Shown here in pieces: positions 1 to 7,383 of a stretch of 7,695 nucleotides of DNA. The stretch is taken from positions 1 through 7,695 of the forward strand of contig CALYSG010000086.1 of assembly GCA_945485605.1 (NCBI GenBank). Direction: 5' to 3'. The stretch comes from an uncultured Clostridia bacterium. Lineage in GTDB: Bacteria; Bacillota; Clostridia; Oscillospirales; CAG-272. Made by a program: the position numbers and the translations under genes. The notes below the pieces were generated by a model. It was not told the DNA's origin, did no database searches, and saw only the letters and a list, made by a program, of their open reading frames with translations. The stretch's first letter is position 1. Each line of letters begins with the position of its first letter.

Positions 1-18
1 TGAGGAGCACTTGCGCAA

Positions 19-55
19 ATCAGCCTTCCCCCGTTCGGGGGAAGGCTGATTTTTT
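19..55 (+). terminator. Strong Rho-independent terminator, T-run on the plus strand
   Basis: A perfect 14-bp stem (19-32 paired with 37-50, ATCAGCCTTCCCCC with its complement) closes a GTTC loop and is followed by six T residues at 50-55. The T-run lies on the plus strand, so the best reading is that it ends a rightward gene located left of the window; a TGA at 1-3 could be that gene's stop, but this cannot be tested here. It lies about 45 bases beyond the PFOR stop codon. In the minus direction the stem is followed only by ATTTGCGC, a weak U-run, so it may also stop PFOR transcripts, less efficiently. Confidence 0.88.
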
Positions 56-96
56 ATAGTGTTGCGCTATTATCGCAATTCAAATTTTCAGAGGGA

Positions 97-3000
97 TCAT
101 TCCTCGGTGTTGTAGAGCTTCTGGAGCTTGAGAAGCTTTTCGTACTTCGCCTTGGCGTTCTGAGCCGCCTCGTTGAAGAGCTGCTCGGCTCTCTGCGGGA
201 ACGCCTGCATAAGTCTTGCATATCTTACCTCGGATTCGATGAACTGGAGGTAATCGGCGCTCGGTGCCTTCGAGTCGACGACGAGCTTCTTGTCGCCGGT
301 CTCGGTCGGATTGAATCTGAACATCTGCCAGTAACCCGCCTCGACTGCACGCTTCATCTCGAGCTGGCAGTTCTGCATACCGCCCTTGACGCCGTGCATC
401 TCGCAGGGAGCGTATCCGATGACGAGAGACGGGCCGTGGTACGCCTCTGCCTCACGGAGAGCCTTGAGCGTCTGATTCATATCGGCGCCCATGGCGATCT
501 GCGCGACGTAGACGTAGCCGTATGACATCGCGATCTCGGCAAGGTTCTTCTTCTGCGTTGCCTTACCGGCAGCGGCAAACTGAGCGACCTGTCCGAGGTT
601 CGAAGCCTTCGAAGCCTGACCGCCGGTGTTCGAGTAGACCTCTGTATCAAAGACCATGACGTTTACGTCTTCGCCCGAAGCGAGAACGTGATCAAGTCCG
701 CCGAATCCGATATCGTAAGCCCAACCGTCGCCGCCGAAGATCCAAACCGACTTCTTTGCGAGGTAGTCCTTACCGGCAAGGATCTTATTGCGAAGCTCGC
801 AGTCGCATCCGCAATTTTCGAGCATGGCGACAAGAGCCTCGGCAGCCTTGCCGTTCTTTTCGCCGTCCTCAACGGTGGCAAGGTATTCGTCGATGACAGC
901 CTTCTTGTCGGCGTCCTCGACCTTTTCGGAAAGCTCCTTCACGTAACCGACGACGCGGTTGCGGAGAGTTTTCTGACCTACGAACATACCGAGACCGTGC
1001 TCGGCGTTATCCTCGAAGAGCGAGTTTGCCCAAGCGGGACCCTTGCCGGTCTCTTTGTTGACCGTGTAAGGAGTCGAGGGAGCCGAGCCGCCCCAGATGG
1101 AGGAGCATCCGGTCGCGTTCGAGATATACATTCTCTCGCCGAAGAGCTGAGTGACGAGTCTCGCGTAGGAGGTCTCGGCACAACCCGCGCAGGAGCCGGA
1201 GAACTCAAGCAGCGGCTGCTTGAACTGGCTTCCCTTGACGGTGGCGGCGATGAGCTCGGGTTTTTCCTTAACGTTCTTGACGGCGTAGTCGAATACGGGT
1301 TGCTGATCGAGCTGAGTCTCTGTACGGACCATCTCGAGAGCTCTCTTTTCGGGCTTGGTCGGGCAAGCCTTTACGCAGAGGGTGCATCCCATGCAGTCGA
1401 GCGGGCTTACTGCCATCGTGAACTTGTAATTTGTCTTAACGACCGGTCTTGCGGCGAACTTCGTCTGAGCGGGAGCGGCGGCTGCCTCTTCCTCGGTCAT
1501 GGCGAAGGGACGGATAGCTGCGTGCGGGCAGACGAATGCGCACTGGTTGCACTGGATGCAGTTTTCCTCGTGCCAGACGGGAACGTAAACGGCAACGCCT
1601 CTCTTATCGAAGGCGGAAGCACCCTGCGGATACGTACCGTCGGCGCAATCCTTGAATGCCGATACGGGAAGGGCATCGCCCTGCATCGCGTTGACCGGCT
1701 TTACGATCCTGTTGACGAATTCGGCAAGCTCGGGACGCTTCTCGTCGGTGACGGGAGCCTTCGGCGCGTCGTCGGCGCAGGTCTTCCATGCCTCGGGAAC
1801 GTTGACGGCGACGGTCGCGTCGGCGCCGGCTTCGATCGCGGCGTAGTTGAGGTCGACTATTGCCTGTCCCTTCTTGATGTAGGACTTGTACGCCATCTTC
1901 TTCATATACTCGATCGCTTCCGCAGTGGGAAGGATCTTCGCGAGCGAGAAGAATGCCGACTGAAGGACCGTGTTCTTGACCTTTGCGTTACCTATGCGCT
2001 TCGAGGCGATACCGGTACCGTCGATGATGTAGAACTTGACGTTGTTCTTTGCGATGTACTGTTTGACCTTTGCGGGAAGCTCGGCGTCGAGCTCGGCCTC
2101 GCTCCACGGGCAGTCGAGGAGGAATACTCCGCCCGGCTTGATATCGGTGATCATGCTCTCATACTGATGCAGATAAGCATGATTGTGGCAGGCTACGAAG
2201 TCAGCCTTCGTGATGTAGTAGGGGCTCTTTATCGGCTTGTCACCGAAGCGCAGGTGCGATACGGTAAATCCGCCGGTCTTCTTCGAGTCATACTGGAAGT
2301 AAGCCTGTATATATTTATCGGTGTGGTCGCCGATGATCTTGATCGAGTTCTTGTTCGCACCGACGGTGCCGTCTCCGCCGAGACCCCAGAACTTGCAGGA
2401 GATGGTACCCTTTGCAGAGGTGTCGGGGCACTTCTTCTCGGGCAGCGAGCGACCGGTGAGGTCATCGACGATACCGATGGTGAAGTCGTTCTTCGGCTTC
2501 TTCTTCGAGAGGTTATCGTAAACGGCAAAGATCGACGCGGGGGTGGTGTCCTTCGATCCGAGGCCGTAGCGTCCGCCGTACACCTCTGCGTTGACGCCCT
2601 CTCTTGAGAGCGCGGCAACGACGTCAAGGTAAAGGGGCTCGCCGAGAGCGCCGGGTTCCTTGGTCCTGTCAAGGACGGCTATTCTCTTGACGGTCTTCGG
2701 AAGAGCGGCTGCGAGCTTGTCTGCGCGGAAAGGTCTGTAAAGTCTGACCTTCACAAGTCCGACCTTCTTGCCCTTTGAGGTGAGGTAGTCGATGACTTCC
2801 TCGGCAACGTCGCAGACCGAGCCCATGGCTACGATGACCTGCTCCGCGTCGGGAGCGCCGTAGTAGTTGAAGAGCTGATAGTTCGTGCCGATCAGCTTGT
2901 TGACCTTCTTCATATAGCCCTCTACTATACCGGGAACGGCGTCGTAATAGGGATTGCAGGCCTCTCTGTGCTGGAAGAATATATCACCGTTCTCGGCGGA

Positions 3001-3678
3001 ACCGCGGAGGACGGGATGCTCGGGGTTAAGCGCACGGGCGCGGAAATCCTCGACCGATTTCATATCCACGAGCTTTGCAAGGTCGGCATAGTCCCAGGCC
3101 TCGATCTTCTGGATCTCGTGCGAGGTGCGGAAGCCGTCAAAGAAGTTGATGAAAGGAACTCTGCCCTTGATCGCCGAAAGGTGAGCAACGGCACCGAGGT
3201 CCATGATCTCCTGCGGGTTCGACTCGGCGAGCATCGCAAAGCCGGTCTGACGGCATGCGTAAACGTCCGAGTGATCGCCGAAGATGTTCAGCGCGTGCGA
3301 CGCGACGGTACGCGCCGAGACATGAATGACGCAGGGGAGAAGCTCGCCCGCGATCTTGTAAAGGTTCGGGATCATGAGAAGGAGTCCCTGCGACGCCGTG
3401 TAGGTCGTCGTGAGAGCACCGGCTGCGAGAGATCCGTGAACGGCGCCTGCCGCTCCCGCCTCGGATTCCATCTCAACGACCTTTACCTTGTCGCCGAAGA
3501 CGTTTACCGCGGGATCGCCGGTATAGTTCTTACCGACAGCCGACCATGCGTCGACCTGCTCCGCCATGGGAGACGAAGGGGTAATGGGATAGATGGCAGC
3601 TACTTCCGTGAAGGCATACGACACGTGTGCCGCGGCTGTATTGCCGTCCATGGAAATCTTTTTGCGTTTGATTGCCAT
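97..3678 (-). CDS. nifJ: Pyruvate:ferredoxin (flavodoxin) oxidoreductase, single-chain
   Basis: This cytoplasmic enzyme oxidatively decarboxylates pyruvate with CoA to acetyl-CoA and CO2 and passes two electrons to ferredoxin or flavodoxin. The chosen start gives 1193 aa, normal for the homodimeric clostridial form. Domains in order: the N-terminal pyrimidine-binding domain with YPITPSSPMAE (30-40), ESEAGAAGAVHG (71-82, Glu73) and the SAR Arg123; the gamma domain with GLGGDGTVGANK (about 430-445); two 4Fe-4S ferredoxin motifs, Cys707/710/713/717 and Cys762/765/768/772; proximal cluster ligands Cys830, Cys833, Cys858 and probably Cys1092; and the TPP/Mg motif GDG (983-985) with Asn1017 in NTGGQ. 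All cofactor residues expected for the family are present. An ATG 14 codons upstream (3720) is in frame but has no good ribosome site, whereas the ATG at 3678 follows AGGAGGT. The gene stands alone and is read away from the neighbouring oxidoreductase operon. Substrate assignment rests on family resemblance; other 2-oxoacid specificity is unlikely. Confidence 0.97.
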   Translation of the reverse strand: MAIKRKKISMDGNTAAAHVSYAFTEVAAIYPITPSSPMAEQVDAWSAVGKNYTGDPAVNVFGDKVKVVEMESEAGAAGAVHGSLAAGALTTTYTASQGLLLMIPNLYKIAGELLPCVIHVSARTVASHALNIFGDHSDVYACRQTGFAMLAESNPQEIMDLGAVAHLSAIKGRVPFINFFDGFRTSHEIQKIEAWDYADLAKLVDMKSVEDFRARALNPEHPVLRGSAENGDIFFQHREACNPYYDAVPGIVEGYMKKVNKLIGTNYQLFNYYGAPDAEQVIVAMGSVCDVAEEVIDYLTSKGKKVGLVKVRLYRPFRADKLAAALPKTVKRIAVLDRTKEPGALGEPLYLDVVAALSREGVNAEVYGGRYGLGSKDTTPASIFAVYDNLSKKKPKNDFTIGIVDDLTGRSLPEKKCPDTSAKGTISCKFWGLGGDGTVGANKNSIKIIGDHTDKYIQAYFQYDSKKTGGFTVSHLRFGDKPIKSPYYITKADFVACHNHAYLHQYESMITDIKPGGVFLLDCPWSEAELDAELPAKVKQYIAKNNVKFYIIDGTGIASKRIGNAKVKNTVLQSAFFSLAKILPTAEAIEYMKKMAYKSYIKKGQAIVDLNYAAIEAGADATVAVNVPEAWKTCADDAPKAPVTDEKRPELAEFVNRIVKPVNAMQGDALPVSAFKDCADGTYPQGASAFDKRGVAVYVPVWHEENCIQCNQCAFVCPHAAIRPFAMTEEEAAAAPAQTKFAARPVVKTNYKFTMAVSPLDCMGCTLCVKACPTKPEKRALEMVRTETQLDQQPVFDYAVKNVKEKPELIAATVKGSQFKQPLLEFSGSCAGCAETSYARLVTQLFGERMYISNATGCSSIWGGSAPSTPYTVNKETGKGPAWANSLFEDNAEHGLGMFVGQKTLRNRVVGYVKELSEKVEDADKKAVIDEYLATVEDGEKNGKAAEALVAMLENCGCDCELRNKILAGKDYLAKKSVWIFGGDGWAYDIGFGGLDHVLASGEDVNVMVFDTEVYSNTGGQASKASNLGQVAQFAAAGKATQKKNLAEIAMSYGYVYVAQIAMGADMNQTLKALREAEAYHGPSLVIGYAPCEMHGVKGGMQNCQLEMKRAVEAGYWQMFRFNPTETGDKKLVVDSKAPSADYLQFIESEVRYARLMQAFPQRAEQLFNEAAQNAKAKYEKLLKLQKLYNTEE

Positions 3679-3688
3679 TTGATTGGTA

Positions 3689-3695
3689 ACCTCCT
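3689..3695 (-). promoter_or_regulatory. Ribosome binding site of PFOR (decides the start)
   Basis: Read on the minus strand the bases are AGGAGGT, a near-perfect anti-Shine-Dalgarno match, 10 bases before the ATG at 3678-3676. No comparable site precedes the in-frame upstream ATG at 3720. This fixes the N-terminus as MAIKRKK. Confidence 0.9.
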
Positions 3696-3738
3696 GTTTA
3701 TGTAATATTATTTGAGTCATAAAACTTCACTTCTTCTT

Positions 3739-3767
3739 ATAATAACACTTTTTCCCCCGGTTGTAAA
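3739..3767 (-). promoter_or_regulatory. Sigma-A-type promoter of PFOR
   Basis: On the minus strand there is a -35 box TTTACA (3767-3762), exactly 17 bases of spacer, and a -10 box TATTAT (3744-3739). Each box differs from consensus by one base. Transcription would start near 3732 and give an untranslated leader of about 54 bases ending in the AGGAGGT site. The spacer is G-rich then A-rich. The fit of both boxes and the spacing make this a confident prediction, but it is read by eye only. Confidence 0.75.
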
Positions 3768-3770
3768 GCG

Positions 3771-3782
3771 ATTTGCGCAAAT
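3771..3782. promoter_or_regulatory. Perfect palindrome ATTTGCGCAAAT, candidate regulator site
   Basis: A 12-bp perfect palindrome lies three bases upstream of the PFOR -35 box; its centre falls about 44 bases before the predicted transcription start. That position would suit an activator that contacts RNA polymerase next to the -35 box. The regulator is not identifiable: the sequence is not a Rex, Fur, CodY or LexA box that I recognise. Ten of its twelve bases (TTGCGCAAAT) recur at 11-20, just beyond the 3' end of the same gene. Confidence 0.4.
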
Positions 3783-3857
3783 TTTGCGTTTTCGGAAGGA
3801 TAATTTTTTCTGCATATTGAGGCATTTATGTCCGCGGAAGGAAATAAATCGCAAGAG

Positions 3858-3889
3858 TTAACAGAGTATTCACACCTTTGTGCTATGAT
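3858..3889 (+). promoter_or_regulatory. Probable extended -10 promoter of the oxidoreductase operon
   Basis: TGCTATGAT at 3881-3889 is an extended -10 element (TGn followed by TATGAT, one mismatch from TATAAT). A possible -35 box, TTAACA at 3858-3863, is 20 bases away, which is longer than ideal, so the promoter would lean on the extended -10. Transcription would start near 3896, only about 28 bases before the ATG. A short inverted repeat, CACA/TGTG (3871-3882), sits between the boxes and could be a weak operator. Confidence 0.5.
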
Positions 3890-3910
3890 AAAACCAACAA
3901 TAATATTCCG

Positions 3911-3917
3911 AGGGAGG
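3911..3917 (+). promoter_or_regulatory. Ribosome binding site of the FAD oxidoreductase (decides the start)
   Basis: AGGGAGG lies six bases before the ATG at 3924. The reading frame stays open upstream to an ATG at 3828, but those 32 extra codons precede or overlap the predicted promoter and show no family similarity, so 3924 is the start. The N-terminus then leads straight into the FAD-binding strand, as expected. Confidence 0.85.
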
Positions 3918-3923
3918 ATCACT

Positions 3924-5741
3924 ATGAGTGAGCTTAAAAAAGTAACAACGAATGCAGACATATGCGTTGTCGGCGGCGGACTTGCCGGAACCTTTGCGGC
4001 GATCGCGGCGGCGCGTCACGGAGCGAAAGTAGTTCTTATGCAGGACAGACCGATGCTCGGCGGAAACTGCTCGAGCGAGATCAGGATGTGGGTCTCGGGC
4101 GCGGGAAGCCGCGTTCGCAACCTTCAGGAGACCGGTATTATGGAGGAGGTCCTGCTTGAAAATATGCACATAAACCCTTCGCGTAATTTCGCGGTGTGGG
4201 ACGGGATCCTTTACGGCAAGGTAAAGGCGGAGGAGAATATAAACCTTATGCTAAACTGCGCTTGCTGTAAGGCAGAGTGCGAGGGCGGAAGGATAAAGAG
4301 CGTCACCGGCTTCCAGCTTACTACCTATACATGGCAGACGGTCGAGGCGAAGCTCTTCATCGACTGCTCGGGCGACAGCATCTTAGCCGAGCTTTCGGAC
4401 GCAGAATACGTCGTCGGACGCGAGGCAAGGGAGACATACGGCGAGGAATGGGGCCTTGACACCGCCGATAAGAAGACCATGGGCATGAGCCTCATGATCC
4501 AGGCGCACGAGACCGACCACGCCTGTCCCTTCACGCCACCCGCATGGGCGTACACCTTCAACACCGATGAGGATATGAAGTTCAAGCCCCACGACTGCCT
4601 TGATAAGATAGGAACGAACTTCTACTGGATCGAGCTCGGCGGCGAGGTCGACTCAATACACGATACCGAGGAGATAAGGGACGAGCTGCTGAAGATCGCC
4701 TTCGGAGTCTGGGATCATATAAAGAACCGTGGCGACCACGGGGCGGATAACTGGGAGCTTGACTTCCTCGGCTTCCTGCCCGGAAAGAGAGAGAGCCGCA
4801 GGTATATCGGCGACTACGTTCTGACGCAGAATGACGTCGAGGCGGGCAGACAGTTTGACGACGAGGTAGCCTACGGCGGCTGGCAGATAGACAACCACCT
4901 TCCGGGCGGCTTCGCCATGTCGGGCAAGGAGGGCGGACATCTTCAGAAGAAGCGCCTCACCGAGCCTTACGGGATACCGCTCCGCTCGCTATATTCAAAG
5001 AACGTCCCGAACCTCATGTTCGCGGGCAGAAACATAAGCGCCTCGCATATCGCATTTGCGACGGTTCGCGTAATGGGCACCTGCGGCGTAATGGGTCAGG
5101 CAGTCGGAACCGCGGCGGCTATGGCTGTAAGATCCGGTCAGGACATCCGCGAATTCGGAAGAGATCATATCAGAGAGCTGCAGGATGCCCTTATGGAGGA
5201 CGATTGCTTCCTGCCGGGATTCAGAAGAAAGATCTCTCCGCTCTGCCGCATGGATAACCTCAGCGCCGTATGGGGGGACGCTTCGAACCTTCTTAACGGA
5301 ACGGACAGGAAGATCTGGGGCAACGACAACGGTTACTGGGGTATGTGCGACCGCGCGATAACCTATACATTCGACAAGCCGACGAAGATAAACGACTTCC
5401 GCCTTATCGTCGATTCCGACCTTGACCGCGAGTATACCGAGGGTAACCCCGCCGTGCTGAATATCTCGACGACACTTTTCAGAAGGCTCGATTATAACTA
5501 CACGACCTTCGGTTTCCCGAAGTGTATGCTGAAATCCTTCCGCGTCGAGGCACTTGACGCCTCGGGCGAATGGAAGACGGTCTATGAGACTCACGACAAC
5601 TATCAGAGAATGATAAGGGAGAAGCTCAACATAGAGACGACCGGTGTGCGCCTCATTCCTCTCGGAACATATTTCTCGGAGGCCATGTGGAACACCTACG
5701 GCTCGGCGCAGGCGCATATATTCTCGTTTGAGGTAAGATAA
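3924..5741 (+). CDS. FAD-dependent oxidoreductase with C-terminal galactose-binding-like domain
   Basis: A 605-aa flavoprotein of the FAD_oxidored (PF12831-like) type. The N-terminal Rossmann motif is GGGLAG (17-22) after a hydrophobic strand, followed by the acidic end of the second strand at Asp41 (QDRP) and the family signature GGNCSSE (46-52). The second FAD-contacting block is at 360-399, NVPNLMFAGRNISASH and then GTCGVMGQAVGTAAAMA. From about residue 445 the protein changes to a beta-rich module with ASNLLNG (453-459) and a closing VRLIPLG...FSFEVR, which resembles F5/8-type (discoidin, galactose-binding-like) domains. There is no signal peptide or membrane segment, so it should act in the cytoplasm. 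It is the first gene of an operon, one base before the phosphodiesterase. The substrate is unknown; proteins of this family often occur near carbohydrate-degradation genes and some are loosely named xanthan lyase in databases, a name the sequence does not support. Confidence 0.88.
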   Translation: MSELKKVTTNADICVVGGGLAGTFAAIAAARHGAKVVLMQDRPMLGGNCSSEIRMWVSGAGSRVRNLQETGIMEEVLLENMHINPSRNFAVWDGILYGKVKAEENINLMLNCACCKAECEGGRIKSVTGFQLTTYTWQTVEAKLFIDCSGDSILAELSDAEYVVGREARETYGEEWGLDTADKKTMGMSLMIQAHETDHACPFTPPAWAYTFNTDEDMKFKPHDCLDKIGTNFYWIELGGEVDSIHDTEEIRDELLKIAFGVWDHIKNRGDHGADNWELDFLGFLPGKRESRRYIGDYVLTQNDVEAGRQFDDEVAYGGWQIDNHLPGGFAMSGKEGGHLQKKRLTEPYGIPLRSLYSKNVPNLMFAGRNISASHIAFATVRVMGTCGVMGQAVGTAAAMAVRSGQDIREFGRDHIRELQDALMEDDCFLPGFRRKISPLCRMDNLSAVWGDASNLLNGTDRKIWGNDNGYWGMCDRAITYTFDKPTKINDFRLIVDSDLDREYTEGNPAVLNISTTLFRRLDYNYTTFGFPKCMLKSFRVEALDASGEWKTVYETHDNYQRMIREKLNIETTGVRLIPLGTYFSEAMWNTYGSAQAHIFSFEVR

Positions 5742-5742
5742 G

Positions 5743-6501
5743 ATGGCGAAGGCTTTTGAAAATCGCGGCGGGCTGTTTGATAAGAAGGGAAGCGCCCCGC
5801 TCCTGCTCGCGCACCGCGGTTATACGAACGACGCCCCGGAGAACACTCTCGTGTCCTTCCTTCACGCGGCAAAAAGGCACTTCTGGGCTATCGAGACAGA
5901 CGTGCACCTGACGCTTGACGGTATACTCGTCTGCTGTCACAATTCCTCTCTGAAGAAGATGTACGGAAGCGATGTGAAGATAGAGGAGCATACGCTGAAG
6001 GAGCTGTATGAGGAGAGGGTAACGGCGGGCAACTGCGTCGGAGACTACACCGCGGGTGAGATGAGGCTGCCGCTGTTTGACGAGTACCTTGATATATGCA
6101 GAAAGTCGGGCTGCGTGCCCTTCATAGAGACTAAGAAGAACGTCGTAGAGGAGACGCTCTTCGCGGTGAAGAAGTTCGACCTTGTCGACCACGCGGTGCT
6201 GTCCTCGGTCGACTTTACGCATATCGAGACGGCGAGAGCGCTGAATAAAGATATCTTCGTGCATCATATTTTCAGCACCGAAGAGCTTATGGAGAAGATC
6301 TCGGATCTCGGTTACGGCGGGCTGTCGTATAACTACCCGAATCTTGACGAGGTCCCGGCGGGACTCATCGAAAGGACTCATGAGGCAGGCGTAAGGCTCT
6401 GCCTGCGTGCGGGAGACAGTCGCGAGACAGCCGACCGAATGATAGAAATGGGACTTGACTATATCCCGACCAATAAGATCGCCCCTTCCGACTTCGAGTG
6501 A
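5743..6501 (+). CDS. Glycerophosphodiester phosphodiesterase family protein (GDPD)
   Basis: A 252-aa TIM-barrel hydrolase of the GDPD family, which typically splits glycerophosphodiesters into glycerol 3-phosphate and an alcohol using a metal ion. Visible family residues are AHRG (23-26) and PENT (32-35), the metal pair Glu51 and Asp53 in IETDVHLTLDG, the second catalytic histidine His66, Glu129 and Lys131 in FIETKK, and a C-terminal IPTNK strand. Length is normal for a minimal bacterial enzyme. There is no signal peptide or membrane segment, so it is probably cytoplasmic. Two common positions differ: the usual HD after the second catalytic histidine is His66-Asn67, and the usual TD near the end is TN. 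The start follows the preceding stop after one base (TAAGATG); a GAGGT site at 5730-5734 inside the upstream gene serves it, so the two genes are probably translationally coupled. The true substrate could be a different phosphodiester. Confidence 0.9.
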   Translation: MAKAFENRGGLFDKKGSAPLLLAHRGYTNDAPENTLVSFLHAAKRHFWAIETDVHLTLDGILVCCHNSSLKKMYGSDVKIEEHTLKELYEERVTAGNCVGDYTAGEMRLPLFDEYLDICRKSGCVPFIETKKNVVEETLFAVKKFDLVDHAVLSSVDFTHIETARALNKDIFVHHIFSTEELMEKISDLGYGGLSYNYPNLDEVPAGLIERTHEAGVRLCLRAGDSRETADRMIEMGLDYIPTNKIAPSDFE

Positions 6502-6630
6502 ATGAGGTCAATGTAATATAGCCCCGATTCTGCCGCTGCTCCAAACGGCGAAAAGGAGCTTCGGAAGCAGTCCGAAACGATGATCTCATCAAAAATCAAA
6601 AATGCAGCCCTAAGGGCATAGGAGGATATT
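6502..6630 (+). other. Intergenic leader with short hairpins; no clear terminator
   Basis: These 129 bases separate the operon from the AIM24 gene. They hold a 6-bp hairpin TTCGGA/TCCGAA (6560-6576), then GATGA/TCATC (6579-6590) followed by an A-rich stretch, and a small GCCC/GGGC hairpin (6607-6617) directly before the ribosome site GGAGG (6621-6625). None has a T-run, so I do not call a terminator. TAATAT at 6514-6519 might be a -10 box but has no convincing -35 partner. The downstream gene could be read through from the operon or have its own weak promoter. Confidence 0.3.
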
Positions 6631-7308
6631 ATGCAATACGAAATCAAAGGCGGATCATTTCCCGTTGTGATTTGCAAATTGCAACGCGGAGAGAAGATGA
6701 TTGCCGAGAAAGGCTCCATGGTCTGGATGAGTCCGACCATGAAAATGGAGACAAAAGGCGGCGGACTTGGAAAAATGTTTTCAAAGGCTTTTTCCGGAGA
6801 GAGTATGTTTCAGAATATCTATACTGCACAGCAGGATGGGATCATCACATTCGGTTCAAGTTTCCCCGGATCTATAAAGCCTGTTGTGATTGACGAAAAT
6901 CACGAAATGATATTGCAAAAGAGCGCATTTCTCGCTTCGGAAGCGGGGGTTGAGCTTTCGATTCATTTCAACAAAAAGCTCAGCACGGGCTTATTCGGCG
7001 GCGAAGGCTTTATTATGCAGAGACTTTCCGGACACGGTACAGCGTTTGCGGAGATCGACGGAGAGCTTATGGAATACGATCTCGGAGAAGGAGAGCAGAT
7101 CGTCGTCGATACGGGAAATGTCGCGGGCTTTGCTCCGAGTGTACATATGGAGATACGTCAGGTGCCGGGAATCAAGAACAAACTGTTTGGCGGAGAAGGA
7201 CTGTTCAATACCGTTCTGACCGGACCGGGCAAGGTATGGCTGCAGACCATGCCGATATACAACGTTGCCATGGCGATCAATCCGTATATAAGCTCGGGCA
7301 ACGGCTGA
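6631..7308 (+). CDS. AIM24 / TIGR00266 family protein
   Basis: A 225-aa protein of the AIM24 family (PF01987-like), a beta-rich fold found widely in bacteria and related to a yeast mitochondrial biogenesis factor; its molecular role in bacteria is not established. Recognisable features are the early AEKGSMVWMS block (25-34), a glycine-rich GGGLGKMF (43-50), and the internal duplication seen in this family: LFGGEGF (121-127) and LFGGEGL (185-191), each followed by a strand ending in GxG. There is no signal peptide and no transmembrane helix. The start is supported by GGAGG five bases upstream. Lysine codons are split about evenly between AAA and AAG, and TTT, GAA and GGA are frequent, whereas the phosphodiesterase upstream uses almost only AAG. 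This suggests a different origin or weaker expression selection, and it argues against close functional coupling to the operon. Confidence 0.9.
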   Translation: MQYEIKGGSFPVVICKLQRGEKMIAEKGSMVWMSPTMKMETKGGGLGKMFSKAFSGESMFQNIYTAQQDGIITFGSSFPGSIKPVVIDENHEMILQKSAFLASEAGVELSIHFNKKLSTGLFGGEGFIMQRLSGHGTAFAEIDGELMEYDLGEGEQIVVDTGNVAGFAPSVHMEIRQVPGIKNKLFGGEGLFNTVLTGPGKVWLQTMPIYNVAMAINPYISSGNG

Positions 7309-7331
7309 TCGCCTAAAGGCTTCGCAATGCC
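7309..7331. other. Start of the 387-base non-coding tail
   Basis: The region from the AIM24 stop to the window end (7309-7695) has no credible gene. This first segment holds only a small GCCT/AGGC hairpin (7311-7320); the rest is occupied by two copies of a structured repeat and a 45-base spacer (7492-7536) in which I see nothing recognisable. Open frames across the region on the minus strand arise from the repeat and are not genes. Confidence 0.6.
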
Positions 7332-7383
7332 TACCTTCCGTCGCACTCTTCGCAACTTGCGGGGGTTCGATCCCTCCGGATCT

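Noticed and set aside
688..2607. A 639-codon open frame on the plus strand
   Set aside because: It lies antisense within PFOR, whose frame carries all the expected motifs. The long open stretch follows from the strong GC-ending codon bias of that gene; its translation shows no domain I recognise and there is no matching ribosome site.
2968..3705. A 245-codon open frame on the plus strand
   Set aside because: It is also antisense to the N-terminal part of PFOR and runs into the PFOR promoter-proximal region. There is no recognisable motif or ribosome site.
3857..3863. Rex (NADH-sensing) operator
   Set aside because: Only a TTAACA half-site is seen; the partner half TTGTTAA at the proper distance is absent.
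3828..3923. An N-terminal extension of the FAD oxidoreductase beginning at 3828
   Set aside because: It precedes or overlaps the predicted promoter, lacks a good ribosome site and adds residues with no relation to the FAD-binding fold; the AGGGAGG site favours 3924.
4995..5717. A 240-codon open frame on the minus strand
   Set aside because: It is antisense to the C-terminal half of the FAD oxidoreductase and has no family motif; it is explained by codon bias.
5653..6381. A 242-codon open frame on the minus strand
   Set aside because: It overlaps the phosphodiesterase antisense, whose frame has the full GDPD signature.
7332..7382. Functional tRNA gene
   Set aside because: Only a T-arm-like segment is present; the acceptor 5' strand, D-arm, anticodon arm and CCA are missing.
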